From assembly GCF_003202235.1 (NCBI RefSeq), contig NZ_MASU01000003.1:173501-237500 (forward strand): DNA of 64,000 nt. The letters run 5' to 3'. Below are positions 26,563 to 33,632 of the stretch, piece after piece. The notes beneath the pieces are model-generated. The model was not told the origin of the DNA, made no database searches, and saw nothing but the letters and a program-made list of their open reading frames with translations. Each line of letters begins with the position of its first letter. Position 1 is the first letter of the stretch. Position numbers and translations under genes: made by a program. Origin of the DNA: Prauserella flavalba (lineage in GTDB: Bacteria > Actinomycetota > Actinomycetes > Mycobacteriales > Pseudonocardiaceae).

Positions 26563-27296
26563 AGGCAGACCCCGCCGTGCAGCGGCAGCTGCTCGACCTC
26601 GCCAAGGTGGACGCCGAGCTCTCCCGGGTGGCGCACCGGCGCCGCACCCTGCCCGAGCTGACCGAGATCGGCGAGGCGGAGAAGACGCTGCGGGAGCGCA
26701 GGGACGCGCTGGTCGCCGTGCAGACGACGGCGTCGGACCTCGACCGCGAGGTGCAGCGGCAAGAGCGCGAGGTGGAGTCGGTGCGGGCCCGTGCCGACCG
26801 CGACCGCAAGCTCATGGAGTCGGGCTCGGTCTCGGCCAAGCAGCTCACCGATCTGGAACACGAGCTGGCGACGCTCGACCGGCGGCAGTCCGCGCTCGAG
26901 GACGACCTGCTGGAGCTGATGGAGCGGCGCGAGGCCGTCGAGCTGGACGTCCAGCGCACGAGTGCCGAGGTGAGCAGCGCCGAGCAGCAGCTCGCCGACG
27001 CGGGCAAGCGGCGCGACGAGGCGTTCGCCGACCTTGACGCGACCCAGGCCCGCCGCGACGAGGACCGCGCCGCGCTGGTGCCGAGGTTCCCCGCCGACCT
27101 GCTCGCGCTGTACGAGCGCGTGCGGGAGCAGAAGGGCATCGGGGCCGCGCTGCTGCGCTCCCGCAGGTGCGGCGCCTGCCAGCTGGAGCTCGACCGCTCG
27201 GCGATCTCGGAGATCAAGGCGGCGGCCGAGGACGAGGTCGTGCGGTGCGACAACTGCGGGGCGATCATGGTGCGCACCCTGGAGTCGGGTCTGTGA
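26559..27296 (+). CDS. Coiled-coil zinc-ribbon protein (Rv2229c family)
   Basis: GTG 26559 overlaps the Nif3 stop. The 245-residue protein is a long antiparallel coiled coil (about residues 10-175) followed by a C-terminal four-cysteine zinc ribbon, CGAC and CDNC. The fold resembles Helicobacter HP0958/FlgZ and chlamydial CT398, which are adaptor proteins binding sigma-54 or RNA; sigma-54 is absent in this lineage, so another partner must exist. Gene order Nif3-zinc ribbon-RNase H is conserved across actinobacteria, which suggests an RNA- or nucleic-acid-linked role. Confidence 0.9.
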   Translation: MKADPAVQRQLLDLAKVDAELSRVAHRRRTLPELTEIGEAEKTLRERRDALVAVQTTASDLDREVQRQEREVESVRARADRDRKLMESGSVSAKQLTDLEHELATLDRRQSALEDDLLELMERREAVELDVQRTSAEVSSAEQQLADAGKRRDEAFADLDATQARRDEDRAALVPRFPADLLALYERVREQKGIGAALLRSRRCGACQLELDRSAISEIKAAAEDEVVRCDNCGAIMVRTLESGL

Positions 27297-28408
27297 CCGA
27301 GCACGTCGTCGTCGAGGCCGACGGCGGGTCGAGGGGCAACCCCGGCCCGGCGGGCTACGGCGCGGTGGTCAAGGCCGTCGACAGCGGGCAGGTGCTCGCC
27401 GAGCGCAAGCAGGGGCTCGGTGTGGCGACCAACAACGTGGCCGAGTACCGGGGCCTGATCGCGGGCCTGGAGGCGGCCGAAGAGGCCGGTGCGTCCACTG
27501 TGGACGTACGCATGGACTCGAAGCTCGTGGTGGAGCAGATGTCCGGGCGGTGGAAGATCAAGAACGCCGCCCTGCAACCGTTGGCTACGCGGGCACGTGA
27601 ACTGGCGGGCCGGTTCACGCGCGTGCGGTACGAGTGGATCCCGCGGGCCCTCAACTCCCATGCCGACCGGCTCGCCAACGAGGCGATGGACACGCAGGAA
27701 TCCGGGTCGGCCTCAAAGGAGCCCGCCGAGGACGACAAGGGGCCTGACCGGGTCAGCCCGACGGGCTGGACGGGCGCGACGGGCACGCCCACGCGGCTGC
27801 TCCTGCTGCGGCACGGGCAGACGGAGATGTCCGTGGAGCGCAGGTACTCCGGACGCGGCGACGTCGGCCTGACCGAGCAGGGCAGGTGGCAGGCCCAGGC
27901 CGCGGCGAAGCGGCTCGCTGGCATGGAGGGCGTCGGCGACGAGCCGCTGCCGATCGTGGCGTCGCCACTGACGAGGACGATGCAGACGGCGCAGGCGGTG
28001 GCCGACGCCGTCGGCGGGCGGGTGAGCACGCTGCCGGGGCTGGTGGAAACGGACTTCGGGGAATGGGAGGGCCTGACGTTCGCGGAGGCCACGCGCCGCG
28101 ACCCCGAGGTGCACCGGCGGTGGATGAGCGACACCTCGGTGGCCGCCCCGGGCGGTGAGAGCTTCGACCAGGTGCACAAGCGGGTACGGGCAGCGCTCGA
28201 CGAGCTGTTCGCGACGTACCCGGGCAAGACGGTCGTCGTCGTCAGCCACGTGACGCCGATCAAGTCGCTGCTGCGCGTGGCGCTGGAAGCGGGCCCGTCG
28301 TTGCTGTTCCGCCTGCACCTCGACCCGGCGTCCCTCTCGATCGCCGACTTCTACCCGGACGGCAACGCCTCCGTCCGCCTGGTCAACGACATCTCCCACC
28401 TCCGCTGA
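27293..28408 (+). CDS. Bifunctional RNase H1 / histidine phosphatase (alpha-ribazole phosphatase-like)
   Basis: GTG 27293 overlaps the preceding stop. The 371-residue fusion has an N-terminal RNase H1 domain (residues 1-135): EADGGSRGNPG with the first Asp, EYRGLIAGLEAA with Glu, RMDSKLVVEQMSG with Asp, and HADRLANEAMD with the last Asp. A Ser/Glu-rich linker leads to a phosphoglycerate-mutase-like domain from about 165: LLRHGQTEMS with the phospho-His, and VVVSHVTPI with the second His. Mycobacterial Rv2228c has the same fusion, degrades RNA/DNA hybrids, and its phosphatase half resembles CobC. The three-gene operon ends here before a hairpin. Confidence 0.94.
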   Translation: MTEHVVVEADGGSRGNPGPAGYGAVVKAVDSGQVLAERKQGLGVATNNVAEYRGLIAGLEAAEEAGASTVDVRMDSKLVVEQMSGRWKIKNAALQPLATRARELAGRFTRVRYEWIPRALNSHADRLANEAMDTQESGSASKEPAEDDKGPDRVSPTGWTGATGTPTRLLLLRHGQTEMSVERRYSGRGDVGLTEQGRWQAQAAAKRLAGMEGVGDEPLPIVASPLTRTMQTAQAVADAVGGRVSTLPGLVETDFGEWEGLTFAEATRRDPEVHRRWMSDTSVAAPGGESFDQVHKRVRAALDELFATYPGKTVVVVSHVTPIKSLLRVALEAGPSLLFRLHLDPASLSIADFYPDGNASVRLVNDISHLR

Positions 28409-28424
28409 GCCGGGCCCCCCGGAA

Positions 28425-28477
28425 GGGAGCAAGGGAGCTTTACTCCCGTTTGGCGGGAGCAAAGCTCCCTTGCTCCC
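28425..28477. repeat. Hairpin repeat, GGGAGCTTTGCTCCC family, copy 1
   Basis: Arms of 24 bases (28425-28448 and 28454-28477) pair with one mismatch around a 5-base loop. It begins 17 bp after the stop of the RNase H/phosphatase gene and precedes the rnpB promoter, so it fits as the operon terminator. Relatives lie at 53688-53777 and 55590-55644. Confidence 0.75.
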
Positions 28478-28534
28478 GCATGAGATCACCCCTTTGGAGC
28501 ACGGGCCGGGAGGGCGGGCGTACCCTCGTCCAGT

Positions 28535-28928
28535 GGACGAGTTGGCAGGGCGGCCGCGACCTCGGTGCCCGCGAGGGCGCCGGGCCGAGGAAAGTCCGGA
28601 CTCCGTAGGGCAGGGTGGTTGCTAACGGCAACCCGGGGTGACCCGCGGGACAGTGCCACAGAAAACAGACCGCCCCGCGGCAACGCGGGGTAAGGGTGAA
28701 ACGGTGGTGTAAGAGACCACCAGCGTCCCGGGTGACCGGGACGGCTCGGTAAACCCCACCCGGAGCAAGGCCAAGAGGGAGCTCACGCTCCTGCGCAGGC
28801 GTTCGAGGGTAGCCCGCCCGATGCCTGCGGGTAGGCCGCTGGAGCCTGCCGGCAACGGCAGGCCGAGATGGATGGCCGCCGCCCGCGTTCGCGCGGGAAC
28901 AGAATCCGGCTTACATGCCAACTCGTCC
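28535..28928 (+). ncRNA. rnpB: RNase P RNA, bacterial type A
   Basis: About 394 nt with the conserved core of RNase P RNA. GAGGAAAGTCCGG (CR I) lies near 28593, AGGGTGAAACGGTG with AGAGACCACC is CR II/III, CTCGGTAAACCCCACC leads to GGAGCAAGGCCAA, and ACAGAATCCGGCTTACA at the 3' end is CR V. The 5' end GACGAGTTGG pairs with CCAACTCGTC at the 3' end to form helix P1. It is the catalytic RNA that trims tRNA 5' leaders. TACCCT at 28521-28526 is a plausible -10, placing the transcript start near 28533. No protein-coding frame on either strand in this stretch looks real. Confidence 0.96.
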
Positions 28929-28931
28929 ACC

Positions 28932-29171
28932 TCACGCCTCCCCGTTCTCCGCCGGAAAGTGATGGCCTGGAGACGGGCGTTCTCGCGTGGTCGGTTCCCC
29001 GTCGTGCGACGGAGTCGTGGTGTGGTCGGTGGCGAGGTCCGCGCCCGTGGGCAGCGGCTCGGTGTCTTCGTCCGCGTCGTGGTGGCCGGGCGCCTTGCTC
29101 GGCGCCGAGGTGAGTGCGGGCCCTCCCCAGCGGTGTGGGTTCTCGTCGTCGTCGAACCGATGTCTGCTCAT
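28932..29171 (-). CDS. Short hydrophilic protein, unknown
   Basis: A 79-residue open frame starting MSRHRFDDDENPHRWGG and rich in Asp, Glu, His, Thr and Pro, with no hydrophobic stretch; it is probably disordered. It begins 11 bp after the stop of the small membrane protein gene on the same strand, so it would be the second gene of a two-gene unit. No ribosome site is visible. It ends against the rnpB 3' end, which is transcribed the opposite way. I include it because its composition differs from that of antisense shadows, but it may not be translated. Confidence 0.4.
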   Translation of the reverse strand: MSRHRFDDDENPHRWGGPALTSAPSKAPGHHDADEDTEPLPTGADLATDHTTTPSHDGEPTTRERPSPGHHFPAENGEA

Positions 29172-29182
29172 GGTGTGTTGGG

Positions 29183-29557
29183 TCAGGGCCGGCGCAGGGC
29201 CTTGATCACGAACTGGCCGAGGACGAGGTAGAGCAGGGCCGCCAGGCCGTAGTTCATGACCACGCCCAGGACCGCGTCCTCTGGGGTGAAGACGTCGCCC
29301 AGGCCGAGTACGAGCGCCTTGGCGACGGTGTAGATGGTCGCGACGAACCCGTTGCCCTGGTTGGCGTCCAGCACCACGAACAGGATGTGGAGGACGAACA
29401 CGGCGACGACCACACTGACAACGGCCCGAACCAGCGCGATAACGGTATTGGCACCGTCGTCGCGGCGCCGCTCGGTCCCGGGGGCGCGGTCGGCGTACCC
29501 GGCTGCACGCGGGTCGCCGCGGTACGGGTCGGAACCGTGGTAGGGGTCGTAAGTCAT
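29183..29557 (-). CDS. Small membrane protein with Tyr/Asp-rich N-terminus
   Basis: The start is ATG 29557 (MTYDPYHGSDPYRGDP); the frame runs 6 codons further upstream without a better site. The 124-residue product has a hydrophilic N-terminus (to about 40) followed by three hydrophobic segments: LVRAVVSVVVAVFVLHILFV, a middle amphipathic helix, and VVMNYGLAALLYLVLGQFVI. It is a typical actinobacterial small membrane protein with no known function. AGAAT-like sequence shortly upstream on the minus strand could be its -10. Confidence 0.7.
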   Translation of the reverse strand: MTYDPYHGSDPYRGDPRAAGYADRAPGTERRRDDGANTVIALVRAVVSVVVAVFVLHILFVVLDANQGNGFVATIYTVAKALVLGLGDVFTPEDAVLGVVMNYGLAALLYLVLGQFVIKALRRP

Positions 29558-29742
29558 GGCCGCGGATTCTGACAACGCGGTTCGTGAATAACAACCCCCT
29601 TTGAGATATGGACCACCATCTCTCGGTCAGGCGTCATAACCTGCGGAAACGAACGCTTTTCACAATTCTTCAGAGGGTAGGGGAGCAATTCTGCGCTTCA
29701 CGCGTTCTACCCTGTCCGGGTGAACGGCAGACGAGGCATGGT

Positions 29743-31371
29743 GTGAGCGAGGTCGGGCAGTTGCTCGCCGGCCGCTACCGGCTGCGGCGTCGGCTGGGCA
29801 GCGGCGCGATGGGCGTGGTGTGGAAGGCCGTTGACGAGCGGCTCGGCCGCCCGGTCGCGGTGAAGCAGTTGCTCCGCCAGGCCGGCGCCGACACCGAGCA
29901 GGCCGAGGAGGCGCGGCAGCGGGCCATGCGTGAGGCGCGGATCGCCGCCAAGCTCCGGCATCCCCATGTGATCGCCGTGCACGACATCGACGAGCACGGT
30001 GGTTCGCCGCTGCTGGTCATGGAGTACTTCCCCGGTCGCAGCCTCGCCGATGTCCTCGCCGACGGGCCGTTGACCCCGATCGAGGTGGCCGACATCGGCG
30101 CGCAGGCCGCCTCGGCACTGGCCGCGGCGCACGAGGCCGGGATCGTGCATCGCGACGTCAAACCGGGCAACATCCTCATCGGCGACGACGGCGCCGTGAA
30201 GATCGCCGACTTCGGGATCTCCCGCGCCACCGGCGACATCACCGTGACCCAGACCGGAATCCTGGCCGGCACGCCCGCCTACCTCGCGCCCGAGATCGCC
30301 CAGGGCAAACCGGCCACGGCCGCCTCGGACGTGTTCTCCCTCGGCACCACGTTGTACGCGGCGGTGGAGGATGTCCTGCCCTTCGGTCAGGACGAGGACA
30401 ACCCGATCGCGGTCCTGCACCGGGTCGCCGCCGGGGTGTTGCCGCCGCCGCGGTATGCCGGTCCGCTCGCGCCGGTGCTGACCGCCGTGCTCGCCACGGA
30501 TCCCGCCGCGCGACCCACCGGCGCCGAGGCCGCTCAGGCGTTGCGCGCCGTGGCGGGGGGTGTGGAAGTCGTGCCCGCGCCCGTAGGGCCTGCGCTCGTC
30601 GGTGCGGGAGCGCCGGACGCCGCCACCGATCCGATGGCGGGCACGAACGCGCCCACGATGACCGTGCGGCCGGCGCCCGGCGGCTCCGGCACCCGGCTGG
30701 ACCTGCGGCCGTTGGACGACCTGACGCCCGAACAGCCCGCCACCCCGGCGCCACCTCCCCGTCCCCGCCGCCGGTGGTGGCTCGCCGCGGCAGGCGCGTT
30801 CGTCGCGCTCGTGCTGGCCGGGCTCGCCCTCGCGAACTGGGCCGGCGACAACGACGCCGCCACCGGAACCACGACCGGACCACCAGCGCCCACCACGCGC
30901 GCACTCACCGCGGCGGACCTGCAGAAGGTCGTCTCTGCCTTCTACGCCGCGCTGCCCGAGCACCCCGACCGCGCCTGGGTCCACCTCGCGCCCGCACTCC
31001 GCGCGCAGGGCAAGGACCGGTTCGACGCCTACTGGGCGGGAGTCGAGACCGTCGAGATCATCTCGGCACCCCGCGCCACCGGCAAGGACACAGTCCACAC
31101 CGGCGTCACGCTGACCAGGATCGACGGCACAACGGTGACCGAGTTCCACCAGTTCGGCGTCGCCGACATCGACGGCGCGCCGAGGCTCGTCACCGACACC
31201 ATCCTGCACAGCCAGACCACGGCACCCACACCGCCACCGCCACCGGCCGAGGACAACCGCGGTGACGACGACAAAGTGGACGAGGACCGCAAGGGTGAGG
31301 AGGACAAGAAGGGCGAGGAGGACAAGAAGGGCGAGGAAGAAAAGAACGGCCACGACGGTGGCGGCGACTGA
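29743..31371 (+). CDS. Receptor-type Ser/Thr protein kinase (PknB-like)
   Basis: GTG 29743 has GAGG 6 nt upstream, and TACCCT at 29708-29713 is a likely -10, giving a ~25-nt leader. The 542-residue protein has an N-terminal Hanks-type kinase domain (about 8-265): the Gly loop RLGSGAMGVV, the Lys in VAVKQLL, the catalytic loop HRDVKPGN and DFGIS. A Pro-rich juxtamembrane region leads to one membrane helix (WWLAAAGAFVALVLAGLALA, near 350). The outer domain of ~120 residues has an NTF2-like look (FYAALPEHPDRAWVHLAP), with no PASTA repeat. The last ~40 residues are a highly charged tail with repeated DKKGEE units. The target is unknown. Confidence 0.9.
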   Translation: MSEVGQLLAGRYRLRRRLGSGAMGVVWKAVDERLGRPVAVKQLLRQAGADTEQAEEARQRAMREARIAAKLRHPHVIAVHDIDEHGGSPLLVMEYFPGRSLADVLADGPLTPIEVADIGAQAASALAAAHEAGIVHRDVKPGNILIGDDGAVKIADFGISRATGDITVTQTGILAGTPAYLAPEIAQGKPATAASDVFSLGTTLYAAVEDVLPFGQDEDNPIAVLHRVAAGVLPPPRYAGPLAPVLTAVLATDPAARPTGAEAAQALRAVAGGVEVVPAPVGPALVGAGAPDAATDPMAGTNAPTMTVRPAPGGSGTRLDLRPLDDLTPEQPATPAPPPRPRRRWWLAAAGAFVALVLAGLALANWAGDNDAATGTTTGPPAPTTRALTAADLQKVVSAFYAALPEHPDRAWVHLAPALRAQGKDRFDAYWAGVETVEIISAPRATGKDTVHTGVTLTRIDGTTVTEFHQFGVADIDGAPRLVTDTILHSQTTAPTPPPPPAEDNRGDDDKVDEDRKGEEDKKGEEDKKGEEEKNGHDGGGD

Positions 31372-31450
31372 GCCGGAGACGCACCCGGCCGACCATTCCG
31401 TCCGATTCCGACCCGTTCCGCACCCACCTCGCGCCGCTACGCTCGCCCTC

Positions 31451-32320
31451 ATGGATCACGCCGAAGCCCGCGCCGCCGCGGCCCGCTGTCACCGTGCTCT
31501 CGAACCCCTGCACTCGATGGTCTATTTCGCGCCCGAAGCCGACGAGGCGTATGCGGCCATCGGCCTGCCCCAGGGCAGGCTGCGGTACTTCGCCGGCAGG
31601 GGCGCCCCGCTCGGCCCCGTCGGGCCCGAGGTGGTCGCCGCGACGTTCTACAACTTCAACCCCGAGCTCGTCGCCCGGCACATCCCGCGTGCGTGGACGA
31701 TCGCGAGCCCCGAGACGATCGTCGGCGCCCGATTCGAGGCGGCGGGCGCCGCGCTGCGCAGGCTGCTCGGCTCCGAGCTCGCCGGGTCGGACACCCTCAC
31801 GGAGCTCGCCGCGCTCGTGCGCGAGGCGGCCGAGGGCTGTGTGGCCGAAGGCCGTGTCCTCTACGCGGCGCACGCCGGGCTCGACTGGCCGGACGACCCC
31901 GTGCTCGTCCTGTGGCACGGTGCCTCGCTGCTGCGCGAGTACCGGGGTGACGGCCACATCGCCGTGCTCGTCAGCGAGGGCCTCGCCGGGTTGCCCGCGC
32001 TGATCACGCACACCGCGACGGGCAAGGGCTTCGTCGAGGACTTCGCCAGGAGGATGCGCGGCTGGTCGGAGGAACAGTGGGCCGAGGCCTCCGGCGAGCT
32101 GCGCGAGCGCGGACTGCTCGACGCGGAAGGGCGGCTGACCGAGCCCGGCACCGAGATGCGGCAGCGGATCGAGGAGCAGACCAATGCCGCCGCGGTCGCG
32201 CCGTTCCGGTGGGTCGGTGCGGACAAGGCGGAGCGCATCCACGCACTCGGGCGTGAGCTGAGCCGCAAGGCCGTCGCCGAGGGCGCGTTCCCACCAGGCA
32301 TCTTCGCTGGGCGTAAGTGA
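31451..32320 (+). CDS. SCO6745-family protein (MarR-like fold)
   Basis: TACGCT at 31438-31443 followed by 7 nt and ATG 31451 suggests a leaderless mRNA. The 289-residue helical protein begins HRALEPLHSMVYFAPEADEA and continues with YFAGRGAPLGPVGPEVVAATFYNFNP, the hallmark of this actinobacterial family, annotated as SCO6745 with a winged-helix core. Another recognisable segment is LLREYRGDGHIAVL. Its biochemical role is not established. It stands alone between the kinase gene and a 500-bp gap. Confidence 0.75.
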   Translation: MDHAEARAAAARCHRALEPLHSMVYFAPEADEAYAAIGLPQGRLRYFAGRGAPLGPVGPEVVAATFYNFNPELVARHIPRAWTIASPETIVGARFEAAGAALRRLLGSELAGSDTLTELAALVREAAEGCVAEGRVLYAAHAGLDWPDDPVLVLWHGASLLREYRGDGHIAVLVSEGLAGLPALITHTATGKGFVEDFARRMRGWSEEQWAEASGELRERGLLDAEGRLTEPGTEMRQRIEEQTNAAAVAPFRWVGADKAERIHALGRELSRKAVAEGAFPPGIFAGRK

Positions 32321-32822
32321 GCCCCTGCCGAAAACCCCCACAACGGGCTAAGCGTCACGGAGAGTGCCGAAAACAGGGGGCCGAACTGTGCACGCCGTAG
32401 TGCCCTTCGCTCTTTCGGTTGGTGCTCGGCGACGACGGTGCCCGCAAGCCCAGTCACGGACCGGAGCCCGCTGCTGCGGCCGATCGGGGCATGGTTCACT
32501 GTTCTCGCCATCATCAACCGGTGGAACCCCGTACTCACAGTGAGAAGGATCTACGCGTGTGAGTGAGTCCATGCGCACACTAGGAAATCCGGGTGGACAG
32601 GGTTAATCCTGGACGCCGTTGCGGCGATGATGGAGGGCAGACGAGTTTCAGTGAGCGCAATGGCGAAGACCACCGGGCGCAGGGGTCCACTATGGCCCGC
32701 AGCCCTTTGACCACTATGTGTCGTAACGCCATGATGTTGTTTGAACACGGCAAGTGCTGGAACCTCTGTGTGGCACACACCAGTGTGTCGCGCACCACAC
32801 TCCGGGCACTCGGGAGTACGCG
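32321..32822. other. 500-bp non-coding region before the secretion-like locus
   Basis: No convincing gene was found on either strand; one 77-codon plus-strand frame (32593-32826) has poor third-position GC and was rejected. Base composition is lower in GC than the surroundings, particularly 32560-32770. A perfect short palindrome CTCACAGTGAG lies at 32534-32544, and a promoter candidate at 32707-32735. The stretch probably carries regulation for the T4SS-like locus; an unannotated small RNA is possible. Confidence 0.5.
32707..32735 (+). promoter_or_regulatory. Candidate promoter of the T4SS-like locus
   Basis: TTGACC (32707-32712) and CATGAT (32730-32735) are separated by 17 bp, close to a housekeeping -35/-10 pair. 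Transcription would begin near 32742, about 80 nt before the first gene of the locus at 32823. The -10 match is moderate. Confidence 0.45.
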
Positions 32823-33086
32823 ATGACCACGATGACGCTTGCGGCACTGGCGCAAGGTGAGCTCGGCACCGGCAACGTCCGGCAATGGCTCCTCGACAAC
32901 ATTGTCCCGCTGGTACTGCTCGCGGTCGCACTGCTGCTGCTCTGGCTGGGCGGCGGCAAGGGCGACAACGCCGGCGTGATGCGCAGGCTCGCCGGCGTGG
33001 TGATCGCGTTGGCGATCATCGGGCTTGCGGTCAGCGGTCTCGGAGTCAACGTCGGCGAATGGATCGCCGGCCTGTTCACAGGCTGA
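32823..33086 (+). CDS. Small two-TM protein, VirB2/pilin-like
   Basis: An 87-residue protein beginning MTTMTLAALAQGELG, so a short possible signal-like start precedes two membrane helices, DNIVPLVLLAVALLLLWLG (about 28-46) and GVVIALAIIGLAVSGLG (about 58-76), joined by a basic/glycine loop (GGGKGDNAGVMRRL). This hairpin of two helices is the layout of VirB2/TrbC pilins and of small subunits in Gram-positive conjugation systems. It is the first gene of a colinear block ending with a VirB4 ATPase. The pilin call is based on topology and context only; there is no sequence motif. Confidence 0.65.
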   Translation: MTTMTLAALAQGELGTGNVRQWLLDNIVPLVLLAVALLLLWLGGGKGDNAGVMRRLAGVVIALAIIGLAVSGLGVNVGEWIAGLFTG

Positions 33087-33101
33087 TCCGGGGCCGCCGC
33101 A

Positions 33102-33629
33102 GTGCGCATTCGAACCGATGACGAGGTCTACCGGGTCGACGCGGTTTGGCTCGGCCCGCCGAAGGCCACGTTCCCGTGGCGCGCCCGCTATGTGGCGTGG
33201 GGCGTCGGGATCCCGCTTTTCCTCGTCACACTCGGCGTCGAGCGGCAGCTCGGCTTCGGTTTCGGCTTCTTCACCACGGCGTGGGCCTTCGTCATCACGA
33301 TCGCCCTCACCAGGCTGATCACCGCGAAGATCAGCCACGAACGCCCGCTCAGCGCGGTGTTCGCCATGTGGATGAGGGAGCTGCAGGCCCCGCGCGAGAA
33401 GACCAGCGGCACCGGCGGGGCGGCGAGCGCCAGCAAGATCAAGGTGCGCACCGAACGGCCGAGGCCGAAGCGCGCGCGGGGCAGGGCGCGGCGCCCCGCC
33501 CCGCGCTACGACCACCATCCGCCCGTTCCAGGAAGAGCGGTGAGCACAGCGAGCCCAGTCCGGTACCCGTCCCGAGAAAGCACAGCACGAGCACGCCGTC
33601 GCCGTACCTCGGCGCCGGTGGGGAGGTAG
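33102..33629 (+). CDS. VirB3/PrgI-like membrane protein (SCO6880-locus type)
   Basis: GTG 33102 is 15 bp after the previous stop. The 175-residue product has a short soluble start (IRTDDEVYRVDAVWLGPPK) and two closely spaced membrane helices (about 30-50 and 55-72), as in PrgI/VirB3 proteins, which dock the VirB4 ATPase at the membrane. The C-terminal ~65 residues are extremely Arg/Pro-rich (RPRPKRARGRARRPAPR) and continue to a stop at 33627. Another frame also reads plausibly there, so a late frameshift cannot be excluded. The next gene begins 3 nt after this stop. Confidence 0.7.
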   Translation: MRIRTDDEVYRVDAVWLGPPKATFPWRARYVAWGVGIPLFLVTLGVERQLGFGFGFFTTAWAFVITIALTRLITAKISHERPLSAVFAMWMRELQAPREKTSGTGGAASASKIKVRTERPRPKRARGRARRPAPRYDHHPPVPGRAVSTASPVRYPSRESTARARRRRTSAPVGR

Positions 33630-33632
33630 TCC

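Noticed and set aside
28622..28930. Minus-strand frame over the RNase P RNA (spurious cell-wall-hydrolase-like protein type)
   Set aside because: The stretch is the structured rnpB RNA; such frames are common false predictions.
32593..32826. 77-codon plus-strand frame in the gap before the secretion-like locus
   Set aside because: Low third-position GC, no ribosome site, and it overlaps the promoter candidate and the next start.
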